Positions 25,585 to 33,697 of a stretch of 64,000 nt of DNA are shown here, piece by piece. A program made the translations under genes and the position numbers. Position 1 is the stretch's first letter. Each line of letters opens with the position of its first letter. Source of the DNA: CAIYRG01 sp963747255 (GTDB lineage Bacteria; Pseudomonadota; Alphaproteobacteria; Micropepsales; Micropepsaceae); contig CAVVEG010000015.1 of the NCBI GenBank assembly GCA_963747255.1, positions 1-64,000 on the forward strand, given 5' to 3'. The notes under the pieces were generated by a model that was given only the letters and a program-made list of their open reading frames with translations, made no database searches and was not told where the DNA came from.

Positions 25585-26437
25585 ATGATCAGAAGACTAC
25601 GCGGTGCAGGGTTCGCAGCCGCTTTATTTGTAACCGGATTCACAGTGGCTCATCCGGACCTGGCATGGGGGCAATCTTCGCCCCAACCGGCTGATGCCCC
25701 ACCGATCCTGGAAGTCAGCCTTGGCGGTGGTGCGGCCGGCGGACCGGTTTTCCCCGGGGCAGCCCGATATCGCACCGAACCGATCTTTTTGGGTTCGCTT
25801 GCCTATCGCGGCCTCGCCTATCTGGGTGCGGCCGGGCTCGGCAGCAGTGAAATATTCAGCCCCGGCTTTCACTTTGGTCCCGTGGTGGATTTTTCGGGTG
25901 GCCGAAATGACACCTCGGACAAGCATTTGCGCGGGCTTGGAAACATCTCGCCGACCGTAGCCGTAGGCGTCATCGGGCTATGGCGTCTCGAGGGATTCGA
26001 GCTGATCGGGATCGTTCGGCAAGCGGTCTTTCACACCAATTACGGCCTGGTGGGGAGAGTCCAATTCGACCGCCGGATCACGCTGATTCCCGGAAGGCTG
26101 ACCTTGCTGGCCGGGCCGGAGGCCGATTTTGGCAATGGCCGCTATGAGCGGACCTGGTTTGGCATATCGCAGGAGCAGGCCGCGGATTTCAGGATTGCCC
26201 ACCTACACACCGGTTGGCGGCGTTGCGGATGCCGGTCTGCTTCTGAACTTCGATTATCGATATTCGGAGCATATTCTGGTGCGGACATTCGGCGAGTTCA
26301 GATGGCTGTTCGGCTCTGCGGCGAAGAGCCCGCTCGCGCAGAACAACACACAGGCGATATTCGGCGTTGGAATTGCGTACAGCTTCGATCTCGACGATAT
26401 CGTGCCGCCGGCGCTGCTGGCTCACCTGCCCGGTTGA
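25585..26437 (+). pseudogene. MipA/OmpV-family outer-membrane protein, one frameshift
   Basis: Signal peptide MIRRLRGAGFAAALFVTGFT, chosen start with AGGA 7 bases upstream. The beta-barrel part reads GPVFPGAARYRTEPIFLGSL, FHFGPVVDFSGGRNDTSD and LLAGPEADFGNGRYERTWFG ISQEQAAD. At about 26188 the frame is lost; continuing one base over gives SGLPTYTPVGGVADAGLLLN, YSEHILVRTFGEFRWLFG and the typical barrel end IFGVGIAYSFDLDD. One indel thus splits a normal-length MipA-like barrel, a family involved in scaffold or permeability roles in the outer membrane. Confidence 0.8.
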
Positions 26438-26458
26438 CGAAGTATCGGGCCGGTTCTC

Positions 26459-27439
26459 TTACGGCAGCCGAAATGCGTAGACCGCGAGCGAGGGCCGATC
26501 GCTTCCGCAGCTAGACGACCCCCCGATGAAATAGGCCGTGTCGCCGACGACGGCGGCGGCTTGCGCGTGAAGCGCCGAGGGGGCTTTGGCAATTGCGCTC
26601 CAGCTGTTGGTCTTTGGGTCATAGGCATCGAATTCGTCATATGCGGTGCGCGTCCTGGCATCCTTGCATTCTCCCCCGTAATAGAGAATGAGCCCATGAT
26701 AAAATACGGCCGCGCCGCTGCTGCGCGGCGTCGGCATCGGCGCCAGCGCACGCCATTTGTCGGCAGCCGCATCGTAAAGGTCGTGCAGCCCAACATTATC
26801 GACCGTGGCGTCGGTGCGTCCGGCGAAAACATGCAGCCCGTCAGTTGCTACGACCGCCGCCAGGTGATCCCGCGCGACCGGGAGGGGAGCGGCCATGGTC
26901 CATTTTCCCGTGGCCGGATCATAAACCTCATGTGTGGCGACCGTTTTTCCATCCGCGGTTCGCCCGCCGATTGCGTGAAGCCGCCCGGCAAGCGCGACAA
27001 GGCTGATGGAACCGCGCGGAGAGGAAAGCGGCGCCAGACTGCGCCATTTGCCGGTTTCGATATCGTATTCCAGCACCTGATCGAGGGGATTCTTGTGAAC
27101 CGTGGCCGCAAAGCCCCCGGCGACATAGATTTTACCGTTCAGCGCCGCAACACCGGGATGAGATGCCCCTCGCGGCATCGGCGCGAGATCGCGCCAGCGG
27201 CCGGTTGCCGGATCGAGTTCCTGAAACAGCGGCGAATCTTGAACGACGGGCGTTTGGCCGCCCGCGACATAGATTTTCCCGTTGAACGCATCGGCAACAA
27301 TCTCGGTCCGGGCGGTCGTCATTTGTGCCGCGACGGACCAGGCGCCCCTGGATTCCGCCGCATTCGTCGAAGCGGCGGAGAATACCAGGAGCGAAATGAG
27401 CGCTGCATTACCCAGGACCAAACCGATGACGCGCTTCAT
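26459..27439 (-). CDS. Exported kelch-repeat protein
   Basis: A 326-aa beta-propeller with signal peptide MKRVIGLVLGNAALISLLVF. About six kelch blades recur with the pattern NGKIYVAGG ... LDPATGRWRDLAPMP (also NGKIYVAGGFA, AGRLHAIGGR, DGLHVFAGR, HGLILYYGGE, GDTAYFIGGS). Such propellers are binding or enzymatic (galactose-oxidase-like) platforms; no catalytic residues are identified. It lies 44 bases downstream of the ABC binding-protein gene on the same strand, so they may be co-transcribed. Confidence 0.85.
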   Translation of the reverse strand: MKRVIGLVLGNAALISLLVFSAASTNAAESRGAWSVAAQMTTARTEIVADAFNGKIYVAGGQTPVVQDSPLFQELDPATGRWRDLAPMPRGASHPGVAALNGKIYVAGGFAATVHKNPLDQVLEYDIETGKWRSLAPLSSPRGSISLVALAGRLHAIGGRTADGKTVATHEVYDPATGKWTMAAPLPVARDHLAAVVATDGLHVFAGRTDATVDNVGLHDLYDAAADKWRALAPMPTPRSSGAAVFYHGLILYYGGECKDARTRTAYDEFDAYDPKTNSWSAIAKAPSALHAQAAAVVGDTAYFIGGSSSCGSDRPSLAVYAFRLP

Positions 27440-27482
27440 CAATCCCTCCAACAGAATAATGTGCACAGTGAGGCCGATGAAC

Positions 27483-28502
27483 TCATTTGTATAGCCTGTC
27501 GATGGCGCCCGATTTGTCGAGCGCGGCCATGAAACCCGCATCGTAGAAATCCTCCGCCTTGTGCTTGCGCATCTGCGGTGAATCATAGATCGCGAACGTG
27601 TTCCTGATGCCGTCCACTGCGGGATAGGGCTTTGCCGGCAGATCGGCGGCGAATTGGTACATCCGGTCCTGAGTGTTTCGGTCCGTGATGCCGAACCATT
27701 TCGCAAGCGCCGCGTCGAACGCGCTTTTATCGGTTTTCATCAGCGCGATCGCCTCCACAGCCGATTTCACGAAACGTGCCGCCACATCGCGGTTGCCCTT
27801 CAGCCAATCCTTTTCGGCCAGGATGCTCGAACCCGCTACCGGAATTTTGTACGGAGTGAGATCGATGATGTCCCTCAGCTTCATTTCAGGCGCCATCGCG
27901 ATCACCATGGCGCTACCCAGGAAAGCGTCTTCCTTCCCCTCTTTCAGCGGGTTCAACGCGTTGCCGTTGCCGACCAGAGTGATGTCCCGATTGGGTTCCC
28001 ACCCCATCTTCCTGATCCACGCGAGCGCGCCCAGATGTGTCACCGCGCCCGGTACGGAATAGCCCAGACGTTTTCCCCTGAGGTCCTGGACGGAGGTCAC
28101 ATTCGGCGCCGCGATGACATGATCGCGAATAGTGCTTTCGGTCGTCGCCAGCACAACGCGTTCCACGGCATTGGGGTTGTTGGCGACACGATAGATCATC
28201 GGGCTGCCTCCGCCGATATCGATCGGTGCGCCCGACATATCGGATCTGATGTACGCTTCAGGGACGATTACGCCCGAATGGCGCGCCACATCCGCAGCGG
28301 CCGGCGTAATGAATTGGTGCACGTCGAGACCATTCCTTGCATAAATTCCGGTATCGGCTGCGATCAGGAACGGAACCTTGTTCAGCGAAACGTCGCCGAG
28401 AGCGACGTTCAGGGGAATGGACGTGTCTGCCGCGCGCGCAGCGCCGTTTCCCGCCAATGCAACGACAATGCCTGCCAGAACCAATCCGCAGCGCCCCATC
28501 AT
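27483..28502 (-). CDS. ABC transporter substrate-binding protein, NMT1/SsuA type
   Basis: A 339-aa periplasmic protein: signal peptide MMGRCGLVLAGIVVALAGNG, then LNVALGDVSLNKVPFLIAAD, YARNGLDVHQFITP, IDIGGGSPMIYRVA and DLRGKRLGYSVPGAVTHLGA. This is the nitrate/taurine/thiamine-precursor-type binding fold. No permease or ATPase gene is nearby, so it is an orphan binding protein; the ligand cannot be predicted. Confidence 0.82.
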   Translation of the reverse strand: MMGRCGLVLAGIVVALAGNGAARAADTSIPLNVALGDVSLNKVPFLIAADTGIYARNGLDVHQFITPAAADVARHSGVIVPEAYIRSDMSGAPIDIGGGSPMIYRVANNPNAVERVVLATTESTIRDHVIAAPNVTSVQDLRGKRLGYSVPGAVTHLGALAWIRKMGWEPNRDITLVGNGNALNPLKEGKEDAFLGSAMVIAMAPEMKLRDIIDLTPYKIPVAGSSILAEKDWLKGNRDVAARFVKSAVEAIALMKTDKSAFDAALAKWFGITDRNTQDRMYQFAADLPAKPYPAVDGIRNTFAIYDSPQMRKHKAEDFYDAGFMAALDKSGAIDRLYK

Positions 28503-28823
28503 GTTGTCCTCTCGCCAAATTGCCGGGATTATATCGGACGGGATTTGGCGATACAGCAGCCTTAAATGGTGCCGTTCCGCCAGGAAGAGGCGGTCTCGGC
28601 ATCGCACCCGGCCTGGAGTTCATCGTCACTGTTATGGCGGAGCATCGGGAAACAAGATTAAGCAGAAGTTCGAAGAACGCCGGTATTGGACGGCGTAGGG
28701 TTCTTTCGCCTGATCCACGCTGGGCCGATTGCGATCCTCTCGCCATGGACGGCCTTCGAGCCGCCCATCCAGCAGCGCGGCGTCTGCCGCGCGAAATGAC
28801 TCTGTTGCAAACCCACCCGCCGG

Positions 28824-28846
28824 ATGGCCGGGTCGAGCCCGGCCAT
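28824..28846. repeat. Palindromic intergenic element
   Basis: ATGGCCGGG and CCCGGCCAT flank TCGAG. Palindromes of this type (CATGGCCGGG...) are widely dispersed in alphaproteobacterial intergenic regions. A related half (CCATGGCCGGGC) appears near 63695. Confidence 0.5.
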
Positions 28847-28899
28847 GGTGGAGGGACACCGGGATGGCCGGCTTAGTGAATGGGCCCTCGCACAAAGAA

Positions 28900-28919
28900 G
28901 GGCCGGTGAGAACCGGCCC
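28900..28919 (-). terminator. Terminator hairpin after the glycine-zipper gene
   Basis: GGGCCGGT and ACCGGCCC form a perfect 8-bp stem with a 4-base loop, 15 bases beyond the stop of the minus-strand gene at 28935. On the minus strand it is followed by TTCTTTG. Confidence 0.7.
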
Positions 28920-28934
28920 TTTCCCGTTCACCAA

Positions 28935-29345
28935 CTAATAGCCGTAAGCGCCGTAGGCGCCGTAATAGCCGTTGCCGGTGTACGGATAACCGCTATAGCC
29001 ATACGGGTAAGAGTACGTCGTGTACGGATAATAGCTGGGCCCGTAGCCATAATTGTACTGAGTCCCGTAGGGATACCCGTATTGGTACCCGTACCCATTG
29101 TAGTAATAGCCCCGGTGCGGGGTCGCCAATGCGCCAACCACAGCACCGGCAGCAGCGCCGCCCAGAACCGGCCCAATATTTCCGTGGCCCAGCACTCCGC
29201 CGGCGAGGGCGCCGATGCCCGCGCCCAACAGTGCGTTGCTTCCCTCAGGGCTGATCTGTGCCTGTGCCGGCACAGCGGATATGGATAGCATCGCAGTCAA
29301 TCCCGCAATCGCTGCGAAACCGCTCAGCTTGCCCAGTGTTTTCAT
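28935..29345 (-). CDS. Exported YMGG-like glycine-zipper protein with Tyr-rich tail
   Basis: A 136-aa protein with signal peptide MKTLGKLSGFAAIAGLTAML. A glycine-zipper segment LLGAGIGALAGGVLGHGN and VLGGAAAGAVVGALA follows. The last roughly 55 residues are almost only Tyr, Gly, Pro, Ser, Thr and Asn (GYYYNGYGYQYGYPYGTQYN and onward). Glycine zippers insert in or pack against membranes; the tail is a low-complexity, possibly aggregating or cell-surface sequence. No partner gene is adjacent. Confidence 0.8.
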   Translation of the reverse strand: MKTLGKLSGFAAIAGLTAMLSISAVPAQAQISPEGSNALLGAGIGALAGGVLGHGNIGPVLGGAAAGAVVGALATPHRGYYYNGYGYQYGYPYGTQYNYGYGPSYYPYTTYSYPYGYSGYPYTGNGYYGAYGAYGY

Positions 29346-29530
29346 GATCGATCTCCCGGGAGATTGCTCCTCTGAGAAAACGTTTGGGAACCGGCAAAGT
29401 TTGGCAAAAGCGCTGGCTTTGCGGGTCACGCCAACGCGAGTCGCGCAGAGATGCTGCGCTCAACACGGTAAGTTTCCTGCAGCACTTTGCATCTGAAGGC
29501 TCGCATCAAATGCAATTCGTGCTGCGTCAC

Positions 29531-29989
29531 TCAGGCGCCCGGCACAATTGCTCCCTGTTTCGGCGCAAATTTCATCGTCACAAGGGATGGATGGCGAAGC
29601 GTCGCACTGACGGGACAGCTTTCTGCGATCAGCATCAGCCGGGAACGTTGCTCCTCACTCAACTCCCCGACGATTGAGATTTCCCGCTCGAAACGGTCGA
29701 TCCGGCCCGTACCACCGGCACTCGCGATTTTCTCATGCCTCGTTGTGACCGAAATCGTCCCGACCGGCCATTGATGGCGCCGCGCATAGCCGCGCAGAGT
29801 CATTGCCGTGCAGGCGCCGAGTCCCGCCATGAGAAATTCATAGGGCGAAGGCCCGACATCGCGACCGCCGGCCTCGGCCGGTTCATCCGCACGCATCACA
29901 TGCCGGCCTATCGTAACCAGCTCGGCAAACGGTCCTTCGCCCGTTTCCGTTACCATGACCGCATTGCCGCTCAATCGGGTTCTCCCCAT
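29531..29989 (-). CDS. OsmC-family peroxiredoxin
   Basis: A 152-aa OsmC/Ohr-like protein. The family cysteines are in FLMAGLGACTAMTLRGYARR and LIAESCPVSATLRHPS, with an Arg-containing N-terminal strand. These reduce organic hydroperoxides using the cysteine pair. It starts 7 bases after the BON-domain gene stop, so the two form an operon, probably under the FNR/FixK-type site at 30710. Confidence 0.88.
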   Translation of the reverse strand: MGRTRLSGNAVMVTETGEGPFAELVTIGRHVMRADEPAEAGGRDVGPSPYEFLMAGLGACTAMTLRGYARRHQWPVGTISVTTRHEKIASAGGTGRIDRFEREISIVGELSEEQRSRLMLIAESCPVSATLRHPSLVTMKFAPKQGAIVPGA

Positions 29990-29996
29990 GCCGGCA

Positions 29997-30647
29997 TCAG
30001 CCGATCGTAAGTTGGTCCAGTACGTGTTGTACCCCCGGCGCCGACCATGCGGCGTTCCTTACCGCCAGATGCTCCGGCCAGTCGCGCACTTTGCCTTCCA
30101 GGGTCACGGTGCCGCCCTCCGCGACAACGATATTGATGCGGCCCGCTTCCACCTCGGCGCTCCGCTTCAACGCGTCCTCAATCCGGTGCTTGACGTCCGC
30201 AACACGAACGTGCGGCTTGACCGTCAGGTTGTTGATCACCGCAATAACGCCCGGCAATGGCCGCACGGCGTCTTCGGCGGCGCTGCGCTGATACTGCCAC
30301 TGCACTTCGCCGCTAAGCGTGATCCAGCCATTGTTTACCGTCAGCCTGATGGAATCGGTAGGCAGCATGGAGTTCCAACTCAGAACATTCAACGCGCGTT
30401 TCGCGATCTCGTCATCCCCGACAACCGAATCTTCGGGCAGTTTCACCTCGATTTCCTGGGCGATGGCGCGCACCCCTTTTACGCGCCGCGCGGCCCGTTC
30501 GGCGGCCACCTTCTGGCCGTAACTCGTCACATGACCGGATAGAGTCACGACGCCATCACTCACCGCGACGCCGATTTTGGCCGCATTGATGCTCGGCTCG
30601 AATTCCAGTTCGTCCAGTACATCCTGCCGCAATTGCCTGTCGTTCAT
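29997..30647 (-). CDS. Three-BON-domain protein without signal peptide
   Basis: A 216-aa protein with three BON domains: VGVAVSDGVVTLSGHVTSYG-type motif near residues 25-80, then IRLTVNNGWITLSGEVQWQY and INIVVAEGGTVTLEGKVRDW. BON domains bind lipids or membranes and occur in osmotic and oxygen-limitation stress proteins. No signal peptide is visible after MNDRQLRQDVLDELEFEPSI, so it is probably cytoplasmic. It leads the BON-OsmC operon, 63 bases downstream of a TTGAT-N4-ATCAA site. Confidence 0.88.
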   Translation of the reverse strand: MNDRQLRQDVLDELEFEPSINAAKIGVAVSDGVVTLSGHVTSYGQKVAAERAARRVKGVRAIAQEIEVKLPEDSVVGDDEIAKRALNVLSWNSMLPTDSIRLTVNNGWITLSGEVQWQYQRSAAEDAVRPLPGVIAVINNLTVKPHVRVADVKHRIEDALKRSAEVEAGRINIVVAEGGTVTLEGKVRDWPEHLAVRNAAWSAPGVQHVLDQLTIG

Positions 30648-30703
30648 GGTCGGCGCCTTCCTCAATCCGGTTTTCAATTGCAGCATCCCCGAATGACAGG
30701 GAC

Positions 30704-30729
30704 GCGGCATTGATGAAGATCAATGCCGC
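30704..30729. promoter_or_regulatory. FNR/FixK-type site with extended dyad
   Basis: TTGATGAAGATCAA (30710-30723) is a perfect FNR/FixK consensus, TTGAT-N4-ATCAA. It is embedded in an 11-bp-arm inverted repeat (GCGGCATTGAT-GAAG-ATCAATGCCGC). It lies between the BON-OsmC operon (minus) and a small gene at 30784 (plus), and could regulate either or both in response to oxygen limitation. Confidence 0.75.
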
Positions 30730-30783
30730 TTTGGGCCCATCGGGGATTTTCTGGCTATCACCCGGGAGATGGGGAAAGCGCAG

Positions 30784-30993
30784 ATGAACGAACAACCGAG
30801 CCTTGTCTGTCTCGCCGCTGCAATTGCCGGCGCGGAAGCCCGCATTGCAAGACAGCGCCAGCGATTGCAAAAGAAAACCGGAACCGCTTCGACCGAATCG
30901 GCAACCGCTCTCGAATTGATGCAGTTGCAGCTCGAACGCCTGGAACGGCACTGCCTCGCCGTCGCCGCGCACAATCCCGGCCTGCTTCAATAA
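30784..30993 (+). CDS. Small helical protein
   Basis: A 69-aa protein, MNEQPSLVCLAAAIAGAEAR, then IARQRQRLQKKTGTASTESA and LELMQLQLERLERHCLAVAA. It is two amphipathic helices with no membrane segment. It is divergent from the BON-OsmC operon across the FNR/FixK-type site, which suggests membership in an oxygen-responsive regulon. The family is unknown. Confidence 0.55.
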   Translation: MNEQPSLVCLAAAIAGAEARIARQRQRLQKKTGTASTESATALELMQLQLERLERHCLAVAAHNPGLLQ

Positions 30994-31023
30994 CACAAGG
31001 AACGGCGCCGAAAGCGCGCCGGG

Positions 31024-31296
31024 CTATTCCCCGCCTGTCCGATACGCGAGGTCTGGTCTCATCGGGGCGGATGCCGGCGCCGGTTCTGTCATCGCGCGGC
31101 CCGTATCCGGGGTCAGCGGTTGCGCGACCTTCTTTTCCAGCTCGAGGAGTTTCTCTCGCTCGTCGGCGATGTTATCCCACTGTCTTGCAAGCTGCAGAAA
31201 TTGTGCCCGCCGTAACCCGTTCCTGGCCGATTTGGCCATTGTCCGGCATTGTTCGGCATGCCGGCGGTACTCCATCACATGCATCATGGAATGCAT
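31024..31296 (-). CDS. Small helical protein, paralogue family, with extended tail
   Basis: A 90-aa member of the window's small-protein family: MHSMMHVMEYRRHAEQCRTM, then RAQFLQLARQWDNIADEREK. A Pro/Ala-rich C-terminal extension of about 35 residues is absent from the other copies. ATG starts at residues 1, 4, 5 and 8 are all possible. Function unknown. Confidence 0.65.
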   Translation of the reverse strand: MHSMMHVMEYRRHAEQCRTMAKSARNGLRRAQFLQLARQWDNIADEREKLLELEKKVAQPLTPDTGRAMTEPAPASAPMRPDLAYRTGGE

Positions 31297-31425
31297 CCGG
31301 TCAGGGTCGCACCGGACTGATTACAACCGCATCGCGGACTGCTGAAGACAATTATTTGCAACCCACGCAGTTGTCACAATAATGTCCCTTGACCCGAAAG
31401 ATGCATCACGTTGCGCGAGCGGCAA

Positions 31426-31803
31426 TCAGCGTTCCGTCCGCAAGCTGAGTATATAGGCGATCGCCGCATTCTTCTGGGCCTCCACCAGCATCAGGTCCGG
31501 CATTTGCAACGGCAGAGAATTCATGTCGCCGTGCCTGGAATCGAGAAACCTGTGCAGCGACTCACGATTCGTTCCGGACCGGTTGGCAATTGAAACAAGA
31601 CTGGGCGCCGGATTGAGCAAAGCCGGAGGAAATTCCTGATTCGGCGATACATCATGGCAGGTAGAGCACAAATTCAGCGCCAGCCTGTGTCCCGCCTCCA
31701 CAGGGCCCACGGCGATCAATCGCGGCGATTCCTGCGCGGTCGCCGGGAACAGAGCGCTCAAGCCGAGAACTGTCAGCACTCCGCCGAATATCAGATGCCG
31801 CAT
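31426..31803 (-). CDS. Small exported class I-type c-type cytochrome
   Basis: A 125-aa protein with signal peptide MRHLIFGGVLTVLGLSALFP and one heme-attachment motif in LNLCSTCHDVSPN (CxxCH). The likely axial methionine is in NSLPLQMPDLMLVEAQKNA, in the usual C-terminal position. A periplasmic electron carrier; its partner is unknown. An upstream ATG adds five residues. It is immediately upstream of, and divergent from, the IS1380 copy. Confidence 0.85.
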   Translation of the reverse strand: MRHLIFGGVLTVLGLSALFPATAQESPRLIAVGPVEAGHRLALNLCSTCHDVSPNQEFPPALLNPAPSLVSIANRSGTNRESLHRFLDSRHGDMNSLPLQMPDLMLVEAQKNAAIAYILSLRTER

Positions 31804-31866
31804 GGGGTTTCTCCTCACGATGGAGGTAATTTCTGCTCGACCGCGGACCAGCCGGCATTGCGCTAA

Positions 31867-33495
31867 CCCGTCTTATTCATCGAACCTGCGAAAATGAGCG
31901 ACGGATGTAGCGCGAAGCCGCCATTCGATTCATGATTCTGGTTGCGAAGCCGATTCATTTATCGATTGAGGAGCGCCACACCCGTCATGAGCAACGATAA
32001 TGCACTTCCCTTCGATCTTCCATCGGTTTGCCGCAAGAAGTTGAGCGTTGGCTTCGATGGTGGGCAGCTTTCATCGGACGCGGGCGTTCTGTTGCTGCGC
32101 AATGTCGAGAGACGGCTCGGGATCGCCTGGCGCCTTTCAATGTGCCTGAAGGACAAGCGCGATCCGGATCTCATTTTGCATACGGTCGAAGATATGCTCC
32201 GGCTACGGATGTTCGCGATTGCGTCGGGCTACGAGGACGCCGACGATTGCGATTCACTGAGATATGATCCGATCTTCAAGATGGCGGTGGGCCGGTTGCC
32301 GGAGAGTGGCGAGCCTCTGTGCTCGCAGCCGACGATGTCGCGACTGGAGAATGCGCCGTCGAAGATCGAGATCGCCCGTATGATGGCGGCCATGGTGGAC
32401 CAGTTCTGCGAGAGCTACCGCCGCGCGCCAGCCTCGATCACGCTCGACATCGACGACACTTTTGATGCGGTGCACGGCCATCAGCAATTGTCGCTGTTCA
32501 ACGCCCATTACGACGAGCGCTGCTTCCTGCCGATCCACATCTATGAAGGAACCACCGGCAAGCCTGTGGCGGTGATCCTGCGCCAGGGCAAGACGCCCGC
32601 CGGGGTGGAGGTGCGCACCATCCTCAAGCACGTGATCGGGCGCATCCGCGGTCACTGGGCCAAGGTCAAAATTCTGGTGCGCGGCGACAGCCATTATGGC
32701 CGGATCGAAGCGATGGAATGGTGCGAACAGCAAGGCGTCGACTACATTTTTGGCTTTGGCGGTAACGCGGTACTCAAAGCCATGACCGAGGAAGCCGCCG
32801 ATGTGCTGTGCGTCGAGCGTGCCACAAGTACCGCGGCAAAGCTGCGCACCTTTGTCATGCTGAGTTACGGCGCCAAGAGCTGGAATAGGGAGCGCCGCAT
32901 CGCCGCGCGCATCGAAGCCACGCAGAAGGGTCTCGACATCCGCTACGTCGTCACCTCGCTCAAGGGCACGGCAAAGCATCTCTACGAGACCGTCTACTGC
33001 GGCCGCGGCCAGGCCGAGAACTTCATCAAGTGGCACAAGGCTCAGCTCGCCTCGGACCGCACCTCATGTCGAGATCCAAAGGCCAATCAGTTCCGGCTGA
33101 TCCTGCATACGGCCGCCTATTGGCTCATGCTCACCATGCGCAATGCGATCGCGAAGCGTTCGCTGCTCTCGGTCGCCGAGTTCGCGACGCTGCGCCTTCG
33201 TCTGATCAAGATCGCCGCTCGCGTGATCGAGGGTACGGCCCGCATCCGTGTCTTCCTGCCCACCGCATGTCCTGATCGCACAATCTTCCGCCAGCTTGCC
33301 GGGCGGCTCTGCGCAGCCGGACCTTGAGCAACGCGGCGTTGTCGCCGCATCGAACCCTTCGTCGAAACCACAAACCAGAAAAATAAAATCGCAGATCGAC
33401 GCGTCCACAGCATCCGACGCGATCGCAGCGCCGCGCCGCGCGTCAAAAATCACGCCCAGGCGATCAACTATGACATTTTTGATGAATAAGACGGG
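31867..33495 (+). mobile_element. IS1380-family insertion sequence, complete
   Basis: A 1629-bp element with 15-bp perfect inverted ends CCCGTCTTATTCATC (31867-31881) and the complement (33481-33495), flanked by CTAA duplications (31863-31866 and 33496-33499). Size, single gene and 4-bp duplication fit IS1380. The matching duplications indicate a recent insertion. Confidence 0.92.
31987..33327 (+). CDS. IS1380 transposase, intact
   Basis: A 446-aa DDE transposase starting MSNDNALPFDLPSVCRKKLS. Motifs are GFDGGQLSSDAGVLLLRNVE, ITLDIDDTFDAVHGHQQLSL, VRGDSHYGRIEAMEWCEQQG, and GRGQAENFIKWHKAQLASDR with the final Glu. It reads through without interruption to LCAAGP. It differs from the truncated IS1380 copy at 1574-2679 by family branch, with only about motif-level similarity. 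Confidence 0.93.
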   Translation: MSNDNALPFDLPSVCRKKLSVGFDGGQLSSDAGVLLLRNVERRLGIAWRLSMCLKDKRDPDLILHTVEDMLRLRMFAIASGYEDADDCDSLRYDPIFKMAVGRLPESGEPLCSQPTMSRLENAPSKIEIARMMAAMVDQFCESYRRAPASITLDIDDTFDAVHGHQQLSLFNAHYDERCFLPIHIYEGTTGKPVAVILRQGKTPAGVEVRTILKHVIGRIRGHWAKVKILVRGDSHYGRIEAMEWCEQQGVDYIFGFGGNAVLKAMTEEAADVLCVERATSTAAKLRTFVMLSYGAKSWNRERRIAARIEATQKGLDIRYVVTSLKGTAKHLYETVYCGRGQAENFIKWHKAQLASDRTSCRDPKANQFRLILHTAAYWLMLTMRNAIAKRSLLSVAEFATLRLRLIKIAARVIEGTARIRVFLPTACPDRTIFRQLAGRLCAAGP

Positions 33496-33599
33496 CTAAA
33501 TCAATTCGAAATAATTCCCGGATTCGGGCACAGAGCTTGCATGTCATTTTTCTGATATGCGCGGCTGTTATCTAACGGATGCGATTGATTCGGAATCGA

Positions 33600-33613
33600 T
33601 TGATTCAGATCAG
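33600..33613. promoter_or_regulatory. FNR/FixK-like site upstream of glgA
   Basis: TTGATTCAGATCAG matches TTGAT-N4-ATCAA in nine of ten defined positions, 85 bases before the glgA ATG in an AT-rich intergenic stretch. One mismatch makes this a candidate only. Confidence 0.45.
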
Positions 33614-33697
33614 GTCCGGCACACGCAGATCGCCCATATTGGCGGCATTATATTGCTCAATTTCTAATCAATATTATTGAACAGGGAAATTTCCCGG

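Larger units (their letters stand above)
28503..28934. other. Intergenic stretch without a gene
   Basis: These 432 bases contain no convincing gene. They hold a perfect 9-bp inverted repeat at 28824-28846 and a terminator-like hairpin at 28900-28919. Short frames here lack initiation signals and family resemblance. Confidence 0.6.
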
